64,000 bases of DNA, from the NCBI RefSeq assembly GCF_004366715.1, contig NZ_SOQZ01000001.1, positions 434,001 to 498,000 of the forward strand. Reading direction: 5' to 3'. Under the pieces are notes generated by a model. The model was given only the letters and a program-made list of their open reading frames with translations. It was not told the origin of the DNA and made no database searches. Positions 1 through 8,707 of the stretch are shown in pieces (the first letter of the stretch is position 1; each line of letters opens with the position of its first letter). This stretch comes from Meridianimaribacter flavus. GTDB taxonomy: Bacteria; Bacteroidota; Bacteroidia; Flavobacteriales; Flavobacteriaceae. The position numbers and the translations under genes were made by a program.

Positions 1-49
1 TATAAAAATGTACTTTTTTTATTTTTACGCAAACTATAAAATATTAAAT

Positions 50-2140
50 ATGCGCATAATAAAATTGCTTTGCTTTTTCGTTGTTTTTCAAATGTCTGCC
101 CAACAAGGAGGTATGTGGATTCCATCTCTTTTAGAAGGTATGAATGAAGATGAAATGCAAAGCCTTGGAAGTAAATTAACAGCTAAAGATATTTATGATG
201 TTAATAATTCTAGCCTTAAAGATGCTATTGGACATTTTAATGGAGGTTGTACAAGTGAGGTAATTTCCGAACGTGGTTTGGTACTTACTAATCACCATTG
301 TGGCTTTAGTCAAATCCAATCACATTCTTCTTTAGAAAACGATTATTTAAAAGATGGATTTTGGGCAATGTCTTTGGAAGAAGAACTGCCTAACGAAGGA
401 CTTTACATTGAGTTCATTGTAAGTATTCATGATGTTTCTGAGACCGTTTTAAAAGGGATTAATAACTCTATGACCGAAAAAGAAAAACAGTCTTTAATTG
501 ATCAAAATAGAAATGCAGTAATGGACTCTTGGCCAAAAGAAGAATGGCAAGATGTAAAAACAAAATCTTTCTACAAAGGCAATCAATATTTCTTATTTGT
601 AACCGAACGATTTGAAGATATTAGATTGGTAGGAGCACCTCCAAGCAGTATAGGTAAGTTTGGAAGCGATACTGATAACTGGGTATTTCCAAGACATACA
701 GGTGATTTTTCGTTATTCAGAATTTATGCTGATAAAAATAACAGACCAGCAAAATACAGCAAGGACAACGTTCCTTATAGACCAAAACATTTTTTACCTG
801 TTTCTTTAGATGGTATTGAAGAAGGAGATTTTACAATGGTTTTTGGTTTTCCAGGTAGAACAAATGAATACCTTCCAGCTGTGGCCATTGAGCATATTAC
901 TGAAGAGTATAACCCTACAAATATTGCAATTAGGGAAGCCGCTTTAAAAGTGATTGATGCTAAGATGAAAGCGAGTGATGAAGTACGTATTAAATATGCC
1001 TCTAAGCAAGCTAGAATTGCAAATGCATGGAAAAAATGGATAGGTGAGAATTTAGGGATTGAGAAGAGTGATGCTGTTGCTAAACGACGTGAGTTTGAAG
1101 CTACATTTACAAAAGCTTTAAAAGAGAATAATTTAGAAGAAAAGTATGCGCACATTCTTCCTGAGTTTGATAGACTTTATAAAGACTTTGCTCCAATTAA
1201 TATCAAAAGAAGGAATTTTACCGAAGTTTTTTTAGTAACCAATGAGTTAATGCAAATGACGTATAGGTTATACAAATTTGAACAAGCACTTGTTGACAAT
1301 CCTGAAGATTTTGAAAAGCAAAAACCTGATTTAATCCAACGCTTTAAGAAAATTCATAAAAATTATGATGTTGATGTTGATAAAGGTGTTTACTTAAATG
1401 TAATGCCATTATATGGAGAATCAATTGATGCTTCAATTTATGATAAAACAGCTTTAACAAACTTAGACTCTGCTTTAAAACTTTTAGAAGGCGACGTTAA
1501 AAAAGTTCTAAAAAATATAAATAAGGATGCTGCTTATGCTTACGCAAAACCTATAATAGAGGAGTATTTTAATACTATAGACCCTGAGTATAAAGAAAAA
1601 AACGAGCTAATAACTGCATTGCAAACCGATTACATGACGGCATTAATGAAAGCATTACCTAACGAACGTTATTTCCCTGATGCAAATAGTACTTTACGTG
1701 TTACTTATGGGCAAGTTCGAGGCTATTCGCCAAGTGATGCTGTGTATTACAGCCCAGTAACTTATTTAGAAGGAATTATGGAAAAGTATATTCCTGGTGA
1801 TTATGAGTTTGATGTACCGCAAAAGTTAATAGACTTATACAATACTAAAGATTTTGGTCCATATGCTGATAACAACGGAAAAGTGCCAGTGTGTTTTATA
1901 GGTACTAATCACACAACTGGTGGAAATTCTGGTAGTCCAGCTATAGATGCTTACGGAAATTTAATAGGACTCAATTTTGACCGTGTTTGGGAAGGTACTA
2001 TGAGTGACATGAATTATGATCCTGAAATTTGTAGAAACATTATGGTAGATATTAGATATGTACTTTTTATAATAGATAAATATGCAGGAGCAAAACACCT
2101 AATTGAAGAAATGAAATTAGTTAGTAAAACAGCTCAATAA
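50..2140 (+). CDS. S46 family dipeptidyl-peptidase, DPP11-like (Asp/Glu-specific)
   Basis: Secreted or periplasmic serine exopeptidase that removes dipeptides from peptide N-termini. The ATG at 50 is preferred over one at 8 because it starts a clean signal peptide (MRIIKLLCFF... ending near MSAQ). S46 hallmarks are visible: GGCTSEVIS and TNHHCG (catalytic His about residue 83) and the Ser nucleophile in TGGNSGSP (about residue 627). The residue 18 after the Ser is Arg (NFDR, about 645). In this family Arg at that position marks the Asp/Glu-specific DPP11 group and Gly marks DPP7; this is family knowledge applied to the sequence. Length of 696 aa is normal. It stands alone and ends in a strong terminator shared with ahcY. 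Confidence 0.9.
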   Translation: MRIIKLLCFFVVFQMSAQQGGMWIPSLLEGMNEDEMQSLGSKLTAKDIYDVNNSSLKDAIGHFNGGCTSEVISERGLVLTNHHCGFSQIQSHSSLENDYLKDGFWAMSLEEELPNEGLYIEFIVSIHDVSETVLKGINNSMTEKEKQSLIDQNRNAVMDSWPKEEWQDVKTKSFYKGNQYFLFVTERFEDIRLVGAPPSSIGKFGSDTDNWVFPRHTGDFSLFRIYADKNNRPAKYSKDNVPYRPKHFLPVSLDGIEEGDFTMVFGFPGRTNEYLPAVAIEHITEEYNPTNIAIREAALKVIDAKMKASDEVRIKYASKQARIANAWKKWIGENLGIEKSDAVAKRREFEATFTKALKENNLEEKYAHILPEFDRLYKDFAPINIKRRNFTEVFLVTNELMQMTYRLYKFEQALVDNPEDFEKQKPDLIQRFKKIHKNYDVDVDKGVYLNVMPLYGESIDASIYDKTALTNLDSALKLLEGDVKKVLKNINKDAAYAYAKPIIEEYFNTIDPEYKEKNELITALQTDYMTALMKALPNERYFPDANSTLRVTYGQVRGYSPSDAVYYSPVTYLEGIMEKYIPGDYEFDVPQKLIDLYNTKDFGPYADNNGKVPVCFIGTNHTTGGNSGSPAIDAYGNLIGLNFDRVWEGTMSDMNYDPEICRNIMVDIRYVLFIIDKYAGAKHLIEEMKLVSKTAQ

Positions 2141-2153
2141 ATAGGATAAAAAT

Positions 2154-2183
2154 AAAACCCTTACTAAATTTAGTAAGGGTTTT
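2154..2183. terminator. bidirectional intrinsic terminator
   Basis: Perfect 30-nt palindrome centred between 2168 and 2169, with an A-tract on the left and a T-tract on the right. It lies between the convergent peptidase and ahcY genes and can serve both strands. Confidence 0.85.
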
Positions 2184-2229
2184 TTATTATCTAAAAGCAA
2201 AGCAATCTATAGTTTAGACGCTAGTTTTT

Positions 2230-3546
2230 TTAGTATCTATAATACTCAGGTTTATAAGGACCTTCTACTTTAACACCAATGTACTCTGCTTGATCTTGCT
2301 TAAGTTCTGTTAACTCAACACCAATTTTTTCAAGGTGTAATTTCGCTACTTTTTCATCAAGATGCTTTGGTAACATATACACTTTGTTTTCGTAAGCGTC
2401 TTTGTTATTCCAAAGTTCTATTTGAGCCAATGTTTGGTTTGTAAACGAGTTACTCATTACAAAACTTGGGTGTCCTGTTGCGCAACCTAAATTCACCAAA
2501 CGACCTTGAGCTAAAATGATAACATCTTTACCGTTTACGTTGTATTTGTCAACTTGTGGCTTAATTTCATCTTTAGTGTTACCGTAGTTTTTGTTTAACC
2601 AAGCCATGTCAATTTCATTGTCAAAATGTCCAATGTTACAAACTATGGTTTTGTCTTTCATAGCTTCAAAGTGCTCACCACGAACAATATCTTTATTTCC
2701 TGTAGTTGTAATTACAACATCTGCATTACCAATAACAGTTTCCAGTTTCTTCACTTCAAAACCATCCATAGCAGCTTGTAGTGCACAAATAGGGTCAATT
2801 TCAGTAACAGTTACAATACTTCCTGCACCTTTAAAAGAAGCAGCAGTACCTTTACCAACATCACCATAACCACAAACAACCACACGTTTTCCAGCTAGCA
2901 TAACGTCAGTTGCACGACGAATAGCATCTACAGCACTCTCACGGCAACCGTATTTGTTGTCAAATTTAGATTTAGTAACAGAATCGTTTACGTTAATAGC
3001 AGGCATTGGTAATGTACCTTTTTCCATACGCTCGTATAAACGGTGAACACCTGTTGTAGTTTCTTCACTTAATCCGTTAATTCCAGGAACTAACTCTGGG
3101 TATTTGTCTAATACCATATTTGTTAAATCACCACCATCATCAAGAATCATGTTAAGTGGCTTTCTGTCTTCACCAAAGAAAAGTGTTTGTTCAATACACC
3201 AATCAAATTCTTCTTCGGTCATATTTTTCCATGCATAAACCGCAGTGCCAGTTTCAGCAATAGCAGCAGCAGCTTGATCTTGTGTAGAAAAGATGTTGCA
3301 AGAACTCCAAGTTACTTCTGCACCAAGAGCTTGTAATGTTTCAATCAAAACAGCAGTTTGAATAGTCATGTGTAAACATCCAGCAATACGAGCACCTTTT
3401 AAAGGTTGTTCATCTTTATATTCTTCACGAAGGCTCATTAAACCTGGCATTTCTGCTTCGGCTAATTCAATCTCTTTTCGTCCCCAAGCCGCAAGCGACA
3501 TATCTTTTACCTTATTAGGTACGTAAGCAACAGTTTTTGTGTTCAT
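2230..3546 (-). CDS. ahcY: adenosylhomocysteinase (SAH hydrolase)
   Basis: Cytosolic NAD-dependent enzyme that hydrolyses S-adenosylhomocysteine to adenosine and homocysteine, removing the product inhibitor of SAM-dependent methylation. Visible features: the NAD-binding loop GYGDVGKG at residues 226-233, the [11 protein letters not shown] active-site region near 177-187 and the conserved C-terminal tail ending in YKPEYYRY. The 438-aa length is typical. It is a single-gene unit transcribed from a TATCTTTG element at 3584-3591 and ending at the shared terminator at 2154-2183. Confidence 0.97.
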   Translation of the reverse strand: MNTKTVAYVPNKVKDMSLAAWGRKEIELAEAEMPGLMSLREEYKDEQPLKGARIAGCLHMTIQTAVLIETLQALGAEVTWSSCNIFSTQDQAAAAIAETGTAVYAWKNMTEEEFDWCIEQTLFFGEDRKPLNMILDDGGDLTNMVLDKYPELVPGINGLSEETTTGVHRLYERMEKGTLPMPAINVNDSVTKSKFDNKYGCRESAVDAIRRATDVMLAGKRVVVCGYGDVGKGTAASFKGAGSIVTVTEIDPICALQAAMDGFEVKKLETVIGNADVVITTTGNKDIVRGEHFEAMKDKTIVCNIGHFDNEIDMAWLNKNYGNTKDEIKPQVDKYNVNGKDVIILAQGRLVNLGCATGHPSFVMSNSFTNQTLAQIELWNNKDAYENKVYMLPKHLDEKVAKLHLEKIGVELTELKQDQAEYIGVKVEGPYKPEYYRY

Positions 3547-3583
3547 ATTAGTATATTTGTCTTTGTAAAATTAATTGAGACTG

Positions 3584-3591
3584 CAAAGATA
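3584..3591 (-). promoter_or_regulatory. -7 element for ahcY
   Basis: TATCTTTG on the minus strand matches the Bacteroidota TAnnTTTG -7 consensus, about 38 nt upstream of the ahcY ATG. Confidence 0.55.
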
Positions 3592-3614
3592 ACTAATAAC
3601 TTTCAGAATAATAA

Positions 3615-4244
3615 ATGCCTCTATATAAAACCCTTACTCCTAATTCTTATACTACTGTTAAAATTTGGAAGATTACAGAATCTTATAACCAGTTAAAGCA
3701 AGGTATGTTTTTAAGACCAGAGTGCGAAACTCGTGTTTTAGGTATGAAAAGCGAGTTGCATCAGCGTGGTTTTTTAAGCGTGAGACATTTACTAGCAGAG
3801 TTTGGATACACTGATGCCGATTTGTTTTATGACGAAAATGGAAAGCCACACCTAAAAGATGGAAAGCATATTTCCATAACACATTCGTTTATATTTTCGG
3901 CAGTTGTAGTAAGCGATAAAGAAGTAGGTATTGATATTGAAAAGCAACGAGAAAAAATAAGCATTATTGCTCAAAAGTTTGTTGAGTATGAGTTTGAATA
4001 TCTCGATAAAACTGCAACGGATTATATTAATAAGCTTACTGTAATTTGGTGTATTAAAGAGTCCTTGTATAAGTTGTTTGCAACACCAGGTTTAAGCTTT
4101 TTTCAGCATACATTGGTAATTTCATTTATGATGAAAGACGAAGAAACAATAGCTTGGATTGATTATGATAATAAGAAATACCGTTACCAAACTACCTTTT
4201 TTGAGTTTGAAGGATTTACCTGTGCGTTAGCTTTACCATCATAA
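3615..4244 (+). CDS. 4'-phosphopantetheinyl transferase superfamily protein
   Basis: Transfers the phosphopantetheine arm of CoA to a serine of carrier proteins. Superfamily motifs are present: SITHS at 87-91, GIDIE at 105-109 (Mg-binding Asp and Glu) and WCIKESLYK at 135-143 (the WxxKEA-type motif). At 209 aa it is in the Sfp/HetI-like range rather than AcpS (about 125 aa). It is the first gene of a seven-gene co-directional operon and its stop codon directly abuts the next ATG. The target carrier protein is not in the window. Confidence 0.85.
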   Translation: MPLYKTLTPNSYTTVKIWKITESYNQLKQGMFLRPECETRVLGMKSELHQRGFLSVRHLLAEFGYTDADLFYDENGKPHLKDGKHISITHSFIFSAVVVSDKEVGIDIEKQREKISIIAQKFVEYEFEYLDKTATDYINKLTVIWCIKESLYKLFATPGLSFFQHTLVISFMMKDEETIAWIDYDNKKYRYQTTFFEFEGFTCALALPS

Positions 4245-4970
4245 ATGAAACAGATTTACAAAAACATAGTACAGTCTGTTTCTAGTGGCGAAAAGTTATT
4301 GGCAGTACTTATTGATCCTGATAAGTTTCAAATAGAACATACACCAGCATTCATTAGTAAAGTTAACGCGTCTATAGCAACTCATATTTTTGTTGGAGGA
4401 AGTGAAGTAGAAGAACAGCTTACAGATATTTTGGTTAATGAAATAAAAAAACACACGCAATTGCCAATTGTTTTATTTCCAGGAGATGTTACTCAAATTA
4501 CAAATAAAGCTGATGGCTTACTATTTTTATCATTGATTTCTGGAAGAAACCCAGAATATTTAATAGGTAAACATATAAAAGCAGTTTCAAAACTAAAAGG
4601 CACACAGCTTGATATTATTCCAACAGGATATTTACTTATAGAAAACGGAAAAGAAACAGCTGTACAACGAGTTACTCAAACCCAACCTATGCCTAAAAAC
4701 AATAGTGAACATATAGTAAATACAGCTAAAGCTGGAGAGCTTTTAGGTATGAAACTTATTTATCTTGAAGCAGGAAGTGGAGCATGTGAACCAATTTCAG
4801 AAAGTATTATTTCTAAAGTGAAAAGTGAACTGAATATTCCGTTGATTGTAGGAGGAGGAATTAGAAGTAAAACACAAATGAATGCGGCATATCAAGCAGG
4901 AGCAGATGTTGTGGTTATAGGAACCGCTTTTGAAGAAGACGAATCATTTTTTGACAGTTTAAAAAAATAA
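4245..4970 (+). CDS. geranylgeranylglyceryl/heptaprenylglyceryl phosphate synthase family protein
   Basis: TIM-barrel prenyltransferase of the GGGPS/PcrB family, which joins a polyprenyl diphosphate to glycerol-1-phosphate to give an ether lipid precursor. Seen: LIDPDK near residues 22-27 (phosphate and Mg region), PTGYLLIENG, YLEAGSGA near 171-178 and VGGGIRS, the standard barrel-end motifs. 241 aa is normal. The enzyme is known mainly from Archaea and Bacillus but is also widespread in Bacteroidota; the prenyl chain length used here cannot be read from sequence. It starts immediately after the PPTase stop, so translation is probably coupled. Confidence 0.9.
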   Translation: MKQIYKNIVQSVSSGEKLLAVLIDPDKFQIEHTPAFISKVNASIATHIFVGGSEVEEQLTDILVNEIKKHTQLPIVLFPGDVTQITNKADGLLFLSLISGRNPEYLIGKHIKAVSKLKGTQLDIIPTGYLLIENGKETAVQRVTQTQPMPKNNSEHIVNTAKAGELLGMKLIYLEAGSGACEPISESIISKVKSELNIPLIVGGGIRSKTQMNAAYQAGADVVVIGTAFEEDESFFDSLKK

Positions 4971-4972
4971 AT

Positions 4973-5233
4973 ATGAAAATATCAGTAGAACTAACATTAA
5001 CACCATTACAAGACGATTTTGAACCATCAATCATCCATTTTATTAAAAAGTTGAGAGCTTCAAATCTTAAAGTATTAGAAAACCCATTAAGCACTCAGGT
5101 TTATGGTGAGTATGATGAGGTTATGCAGGTGCTTACAACCGAAATAAAAGAAGCATTTGAACTTGTGGAAAGAGGCTTACTGTATATGAAAATTGTAAAA
5201 TCAGACAGACACGATTATGAGCCACATTTTTGA
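4973..5233 (+). CDS. MTH1187/YkoF-type thiamine-binding domain protein
   Basis: Small 86-aa ferredoxin-like-fold protein of the thiamine-binding (DUF77, MTH1187) family. Seen: an MKISVELTLTPL start and the conserved PLSTQVYGEYDEV block near residues 42-54. Some family members bind thiamine or its pyrimidine moiety. It is followed with a 17-nt overlap by a PnuC-type transporter and lies 3.2 kb before a TPP-riboswitch-controlled receptor, which supports a vitamin B1 link. Ligand binding itself is inferred. Confidence 0.8.
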   Translation: MKISVELTLTPLQDDFEPSIIHFIKKLRASNLKVLENPLSTQVYGEYDEVMQVLTTEIKEAFELVERGLLYMKIVKSDRHDYEPHF

Positions 5234-5849
5234 TTGGTTATTTTCACAGTATCAAGGTATAGATACATATTTAATAGTTCTTGAGTTTATAGGAGTCTTC
5301 TTTGGCTTTTTAAGTGTTTGGTATTCCAAGCAAGAAAACATTTTGGTGTATCCAACAGGAATTATTAGTACAGCAATTTTTGTTTATATTCTTTGGGTTT
5401 ATGGTCTTTTAGGAGATATGTTTATAAATGCCTATTACTTTTCTATGAGTATTTATGGCTGGTATTTCTGGACAAGAAAAGATGATAATAACCAAGAAGT
5501 GCCAGTAACAAAAACTACAAAAAAAGAACACTTGTGGGGTGCAGTTATTTTTGTAGCTACAATTCTTTTTGTGATTCTAATTTATAAAGTAAATGATAAG
5601 TTTGATTCTTGGACAGCTTATGTAGATACTGTTACAACTGCTATATTTTTTGTTGGTATGTGGTTAATGGCAAAAAAGAAATTAGAAAATTGGACATATT
5701 GGATTATAGGAGATTTAATTTCGGTACCCTTATATTTTTATAAAGGTCTAATTTTCACGTCTTTTCAATATTTTTTATTTACTATTATAGCTATTTATGG
5801 ATATAAAGCATGGAAGAACAACTTAAACAACAACCAGCAAATTGCATAA
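5217..5849 (+). CDS. PnuC family vitamin transporter (candidate PnuT, thiamine)
   Basis: Inner-membrane facilitator of the PnuC family with several hydrophobic helices; the conserved IYGWYFWTRK motif lies near residues 79-88, and the C-terminal region around DLISVPLYFYKG is typical. PnuC proteins import nicotinamide riboside, while PnuT and PnuX homologues import thiamine and riboflavin, with substrates trapped by phosphorylation. The gene overlaps the upstream thiamine-binding-type gene and the downstream NadR-like kinase. Thiamine is favoured from context, but the adjacent NadR-like kinase keeps nicotinamide riboside possible. Confidence 0.85.
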   Translation: MSHIFDWLFSQYQGIDTYLIVLEFIGVFFGFLSVWYSKQENILVYPTGIISTAIFVYILWVYGLLGDMFINAYYFSMSIYGWYFWTRKDDNNQEVPVTKTTKKEHLWGAVIFVATILFVILIYKVNDKFDSWTAYVDTVTTAIFFVGMWLMAKKKLENWTYWIIGDLISVPLYFYKGLIFTSFQYFLFTIIAIYGYKAWKNNLNNNQQIA

Positions 5850-6379
5850 AAGTAGTTTTGTTTGGACCGGAAAGTACAGGCAAAACAACACTTTCTAGAC
5901 AGTTAGCTAGACATTATAATTCCGTTTGGGTACCAGAGTATGCACGTGAGTACCTTCAAAATAAATGGAACAATGAGCGTAAAACCTGCGAACCTAAAGA
6001 CTTGCTGCCAATTGCTATTGGACAAATACGTTTAGAAAATGAGCTAGCTAAAAAAACAAATACTGTTTTGATTTGCGATACCGACTTGTTAGAAACCAAA
6101 GTTTATTCTGAAGCGTACTACTCAGGGACTTGCGATCCAATTTTAGAAAAATTTGCTTTAGAGAACACCTATAGTTTATACTTTTTAACGTATATTGATA
6201 CGCCTTGGGAGGCAGACGATTTACGTGATAAACCCAATGAGCGAGAACGTATGTTTAAAGCGTTTGAAAGTGCATTAATCAAGCATAAAAAACCTTATGT
6301 TTTGCTTAAAGGAAATAAAAGTGAACGTCTAGAAACTGCCCTAAAACACATTGATCAATTATTAAAAAGCAATACATGA
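5810..6379 (+). CDS. NadR/Ttd14-type AAA P-loop kinase (vitamin kinase candidate)
   Basis: 189-aa P-loop protein resembling the C-terminal ribosylnicotinamide kinase domain of NadR. Seen: Walker A GPESTGKTT near residues 19-27, VPEYAREYL near 43-51, a DTD motif near 85-87 and a basic lid region NERERM. It lacks the NMN adenylyltransferase domain of full NadR. Overlap with the PnuC gene by 40 nt suggests co-translation and a trapping role: phosphorylating the imported vitamin. Substrate is either nicotinamide riboside or thiamine; the sequence alone does not decide. Confidence 0.8.
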   Translation: MEEQLKQQPANCIKVVLFGPESTGKTTLSRQLARHYNSVWVPEYAREYLQNKWNNERKTCEPKDLLPIAIGQIRLENELAKKTNTVLICDTDLLETKVYSEAYYSGTCDPILEKFALENTYSLYFLTYIDTPWEADDLRDKPNERERMFKAFESALIKHKKPYVLLKGNKSERLETALKHIDQLLKSNT

Positions 6380-7941
6380 GTTTTTCAGATTCAGATTTAA
6401 AACAAATTGAAAGTAAAGGTCTAACGCTTAGAAAAGTCCAGTCTCAAATAGAACTTTTTGTAACAGGATTACCTTTTTCTAACCTTGTGTCAGCAGCTAC
6501 CATTGGTGATGGAATTATCAGGTATACTGATACTGAGGTTGAACATTATATAAACGTGTTTGAAGGCAAAAAAAATGACCTATGCGTTTTAAAATTTGTT
6601 CCTGCTTCTGGTGCTGCAACTCGCATGTTTAAGTTTTTATTTCAGTTTATAAAAGACTATGACCCTGAAGCTGAAACCTTAAATGCCTATATAAACAGAA
6701 CAAAAAACAGTAATCTGTCTATGTTTATGGTTGGTTTAGAAAAGTTTCCGTTTTATTATGAGGTTATGGATATGCTCAATGAAAAATATCCTAATTATAA
6801 AGCGCTAAGTACAGGTCATCAAGCATTGTTGTTTGTAAAAACTATGTTAGATGAAGACAAGCTTAACTATGGTAATTTCCCTAAAGGTTTATTGCCTTTT
6901 CATGAATACAAAAACAAAATAATCTCAACGGCTTTTGAAGAGCATTTATTTGAGTCGGCTTTGTATTCTTCAACAAATGCAACAACTAAACTGCACTTTA
7001 CAATTTCTGAAAAGTATAAAGACAAATTCAAGAATGAGTTCAATAGAATTCAAGAAAAAGTAGAGAAAAAAACAGGCGCAAAATTTGATATTTCGTTTTC
7101 ATACCAAAAAGAATCTACTGATACTATTGCGGTAACTCCAAAAAACAAACCCTTTCGTGAAGACGATGGTACATTGTTGTTTAGACCATCAGGTCATGGA
7201 GCGCTTATTGAGAACTTAAACGACCTAAATGCTGACATTATCTTTATTAAAAACATTGATAATGTTGTGGTGTATAAGTACAAGACTGAAGTTGCTAAAT
7301 ACAAAAAATTACTTGCAGGCGTTTTACTAAACCTTCAAGAAACCTCGTTTAAATATATGGAGCAATTGGATGATGAAGAAACAACCGAAGACGAACTGAT
7401 TAAAATTGCTGAATTCCTTCTTAATAAATTACAGGTAAAAATTTCTCCTGAGTTTGAAAAATATAAAGCTAAATACCAAATTGAATATTTAAGAGAAAAA
7501 CTTAATAGACCAATACGTATTTGCGGAATGGTGAAAAATGAAGGCGAACCTGGAGGTGGACCATTTTGGGTAAAAGACGAAAGCGGAAATGTGTCGCTTC
7601 AAATAGTGGAGTCTGCTCAAATAAACATGAAAAACAAGCCACAAAAAGCCATTTTAAAAAAATCTACACACTTTAATCCTGTTGATATTGTATGCAGTGT
7701 TAAAAACTATAAAGGAGAAAAGTTTGATTTAACTGACTTTGTAGACCCAAAAACAGCATTCATTACCATGAAGACCAAAGTAGGAAAAGATTTAAAAGCA
7801 CTTGAGCTACCTGGTTTATGGAATGGAAGCATGTCTAACTGGAACACGGTTTTTGTTGAAGTACCTCTTATTACCTTTAATCCTGTAAAAACAGTAAACG
7901 ATTTATTAAAAGCACCGCATCAAATAAAAAGTGATGCTTGA
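6376..7941 (+). CDS. DUF4301 family protein
   Basis: 521-aa soluble protein of the DUF4301 family, common in Bacteroidota and without an established function. A recognisable stretch is FVPASGAATRMFKFLF near residues 75-90, followed by a long conserved body containing FRPSGHGALIENLNDL. No signal peptide or membrane helix is seen. The ATG overlaps the stop of the kinase gene (ATGA) and the 3' end overlaps arfB, so it is a firm member of the operon. No role in vitamin uptake can be claimed beyond co-transcription. Confidence 0.85.
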   Translation: MSFSDSDLKQIESKGLTLRKVQSQIELFVTGLPFSNLVSAATIGDGIIRYTDTEVEHYINVFEGKKNDLCVLKFVPASGAATRMFKFLFQFIKDYDPEAETLNAYINRTKNSNLSMFMVGLEKFPFYYEVMDMLNEKYPNYKALSTGHQALLFVKTMLDEDKLNYGNFPKGLLPFHEYKNKIISTAFEEHLFESALYSSTNATTKLHFTISEKYKDKFKNEFNRIQEKVEKKTGAKFDISFSYQKESTDTIAVTPKNKPFREDDGTLLFRPSGHGALIENLNDLNADIIFIKNIDNVVVYKYKTEVAKYKKLLAGVLLNLQETSFKYMEQLDDEETTEDELIKIAEFLLNKLQVKISPEFEKYKAKYQIEYLREKLNRPIRICGMVKNEGEPGGGPFWVKDESGNVSLQIVESAQINMKNKPQKAILKKSTHFNPVDIVCSVKNYKGEKFDLTDFVDPKTAFITMKTKVGKDLKALELPGLWNGSMSNWNTVFVEVPLITFNPVKTVNDLLKAPHQIKSDA

Positions 7942-8338
7942 CGAAGAACTCTTACTTACCGAATTATCTTTCAAAGCCATAAAAAGCTCTGGAGCTGGTG
8001 GACAACACGTTAATAAAACAGCTTCTAAAGTTGAATTGACTTTTAATGTTGAAGCATCTACAGTTTTAAATGAGGAACAAAAGGAGCTCTTGCTCAAAAA
8101 CCTACAAACAAGATTAAGCAACCAAAATGTACTTATCTTACAATGTGGTGAAAGCCGAAGTCAGCATAAAAATAAAGCACTTGTAATTGAGCGTTTTTTA
8201 GAAATTATTAAACAAGGTTTGATCGTTCCTAAAAAAAGAAAAAAGACAGCTGTTCCTAAGGCAGTAAAACAAAAACGACTTCAAAACAAAAGGCAACTGT
8301 CTGAAAAAAAAGCCAATAGAAAGCCTCCTAAAATTTAA
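7934..8338 (+). CDS. arfB: alternative ribosome-rescue factor, peptidyl-tRNA hydrolase ArfB
   Basis: Rescues ribosomes stalled on mRNAs lacking stop codons by hydrolysing peptidyl-tRNA. The GGQ catalytic motif is in SSGAGGQHVNKTASKV near residues 20-35, followed by the family pattern ending in a Lys/Arg-rich C-terminal tail that in ArfB sits in the mRNA channel (KKRKKTAVPK, KQKRLQNKRQL). The ATG at 7934 is chosen; a GTG one codon earlier is also possible. It overlaps the DUF4301 gene by 8 nt and is the last gene of the operon, followed by a terminator at 8350-8369. Confidence 0.93.
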   Translation: MLDEELLLTELSFKAIKSSGAGGQHVNKTASKVELTFNVEASTVLNEEQKELLLKNLQTRLSNQNVLILQCGESRSQHKNKALVIERFLEIIKQGLIVPKKRKKTAVPKAVKQKRLQNKRQLSEKKANRKPPKI

Positions 8339-8349
8339 AAGTCATAGGT

Positions 8350-8369
8350 ATCACTATCAGTGATTTTTT
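8350..8369 (+). terminator. intrinsic terminator after arfB
   Basis: Stem ATCACT/AGTGAT with a 3-nt loop followed by a T-tract, 11 nt after the arfB stop codon. Confidence 0.7.
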
Positions 8370-8420
8370 AAGTAACAAAAAATTGTTTCGAGAAGTCTTT
8401 TAAAGTCTAAATTAGTTCAT

Positions 8421-8428
8421 TAATTTTG
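8421..8428 (+). promoter_or_regulatory. -7 element for the riboswitch-controlled receptor
   Basis: TAATTTTG matches the TAnnTTTG consensus and sits just upstream of the TPP aptamer, so transcription would start at about 8433 at the 5' edge of P1. Confidence 0.65.
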
Positions 8429-8433
8429 CAGCG

Positions 8434-8604
8434 TTCTCAAAAAGGGGTGCTTTTTTCAGTACTCAGTAGAGCAGTATTCAGTTACAGTTTAAGTGTTTTT
8501 TATAATACAGACTGCTAATTGTAAGACTGCAAACTGCGCACTGATTTCGGCTGAGATCATACCCAATGAACCTAGAACAGGTAATGCTGTTTAGGGACTG
8601 TGAA
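8434..8604 (+). promoter_or_regulatory. TPP riboswitch (THI element)
   Basis: Senses thiamine pyrophosphate and controls the receptor gene downstream. Conserved THI-box parts appear in order: GGGGTGC at 8444-8450, CTGAGAT at 8551-8557 followed by ACCC, GAACCT at 8568-8573, CAGGTAATGC at 8578-8587 and AGGGA at 8593-8597. P1 is formed by TTCTCA (8434-8439) with TGTGAA (8599-8604), one mismatch. About 100 nt between the GGGGTGC and CTGAGAT boxes make an enlarged variable P3-side arm. A downstream hairpin arm (8602-8609 with 8633-8640) overlaps the 3' strand of P1 and may be the expression platform. Confidence 0.93.
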
Positions 8605-8707
8605 TACTTAATGCTGTATCCGGAACAACCTAAAGTATTCTATTTTATAATTATTTATTAACCAAAGAATAATTACCTCTTTTTATTCGATTATAAACAT
8701 AATCGTA

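Noticed and set aside
775-1155. Minus-strand open frame opposite the peptidase gene
   Set aside because: Shadow of a strongly supported S46 peptidase gene, with low-complexity Ser/Phe/Ala composition.
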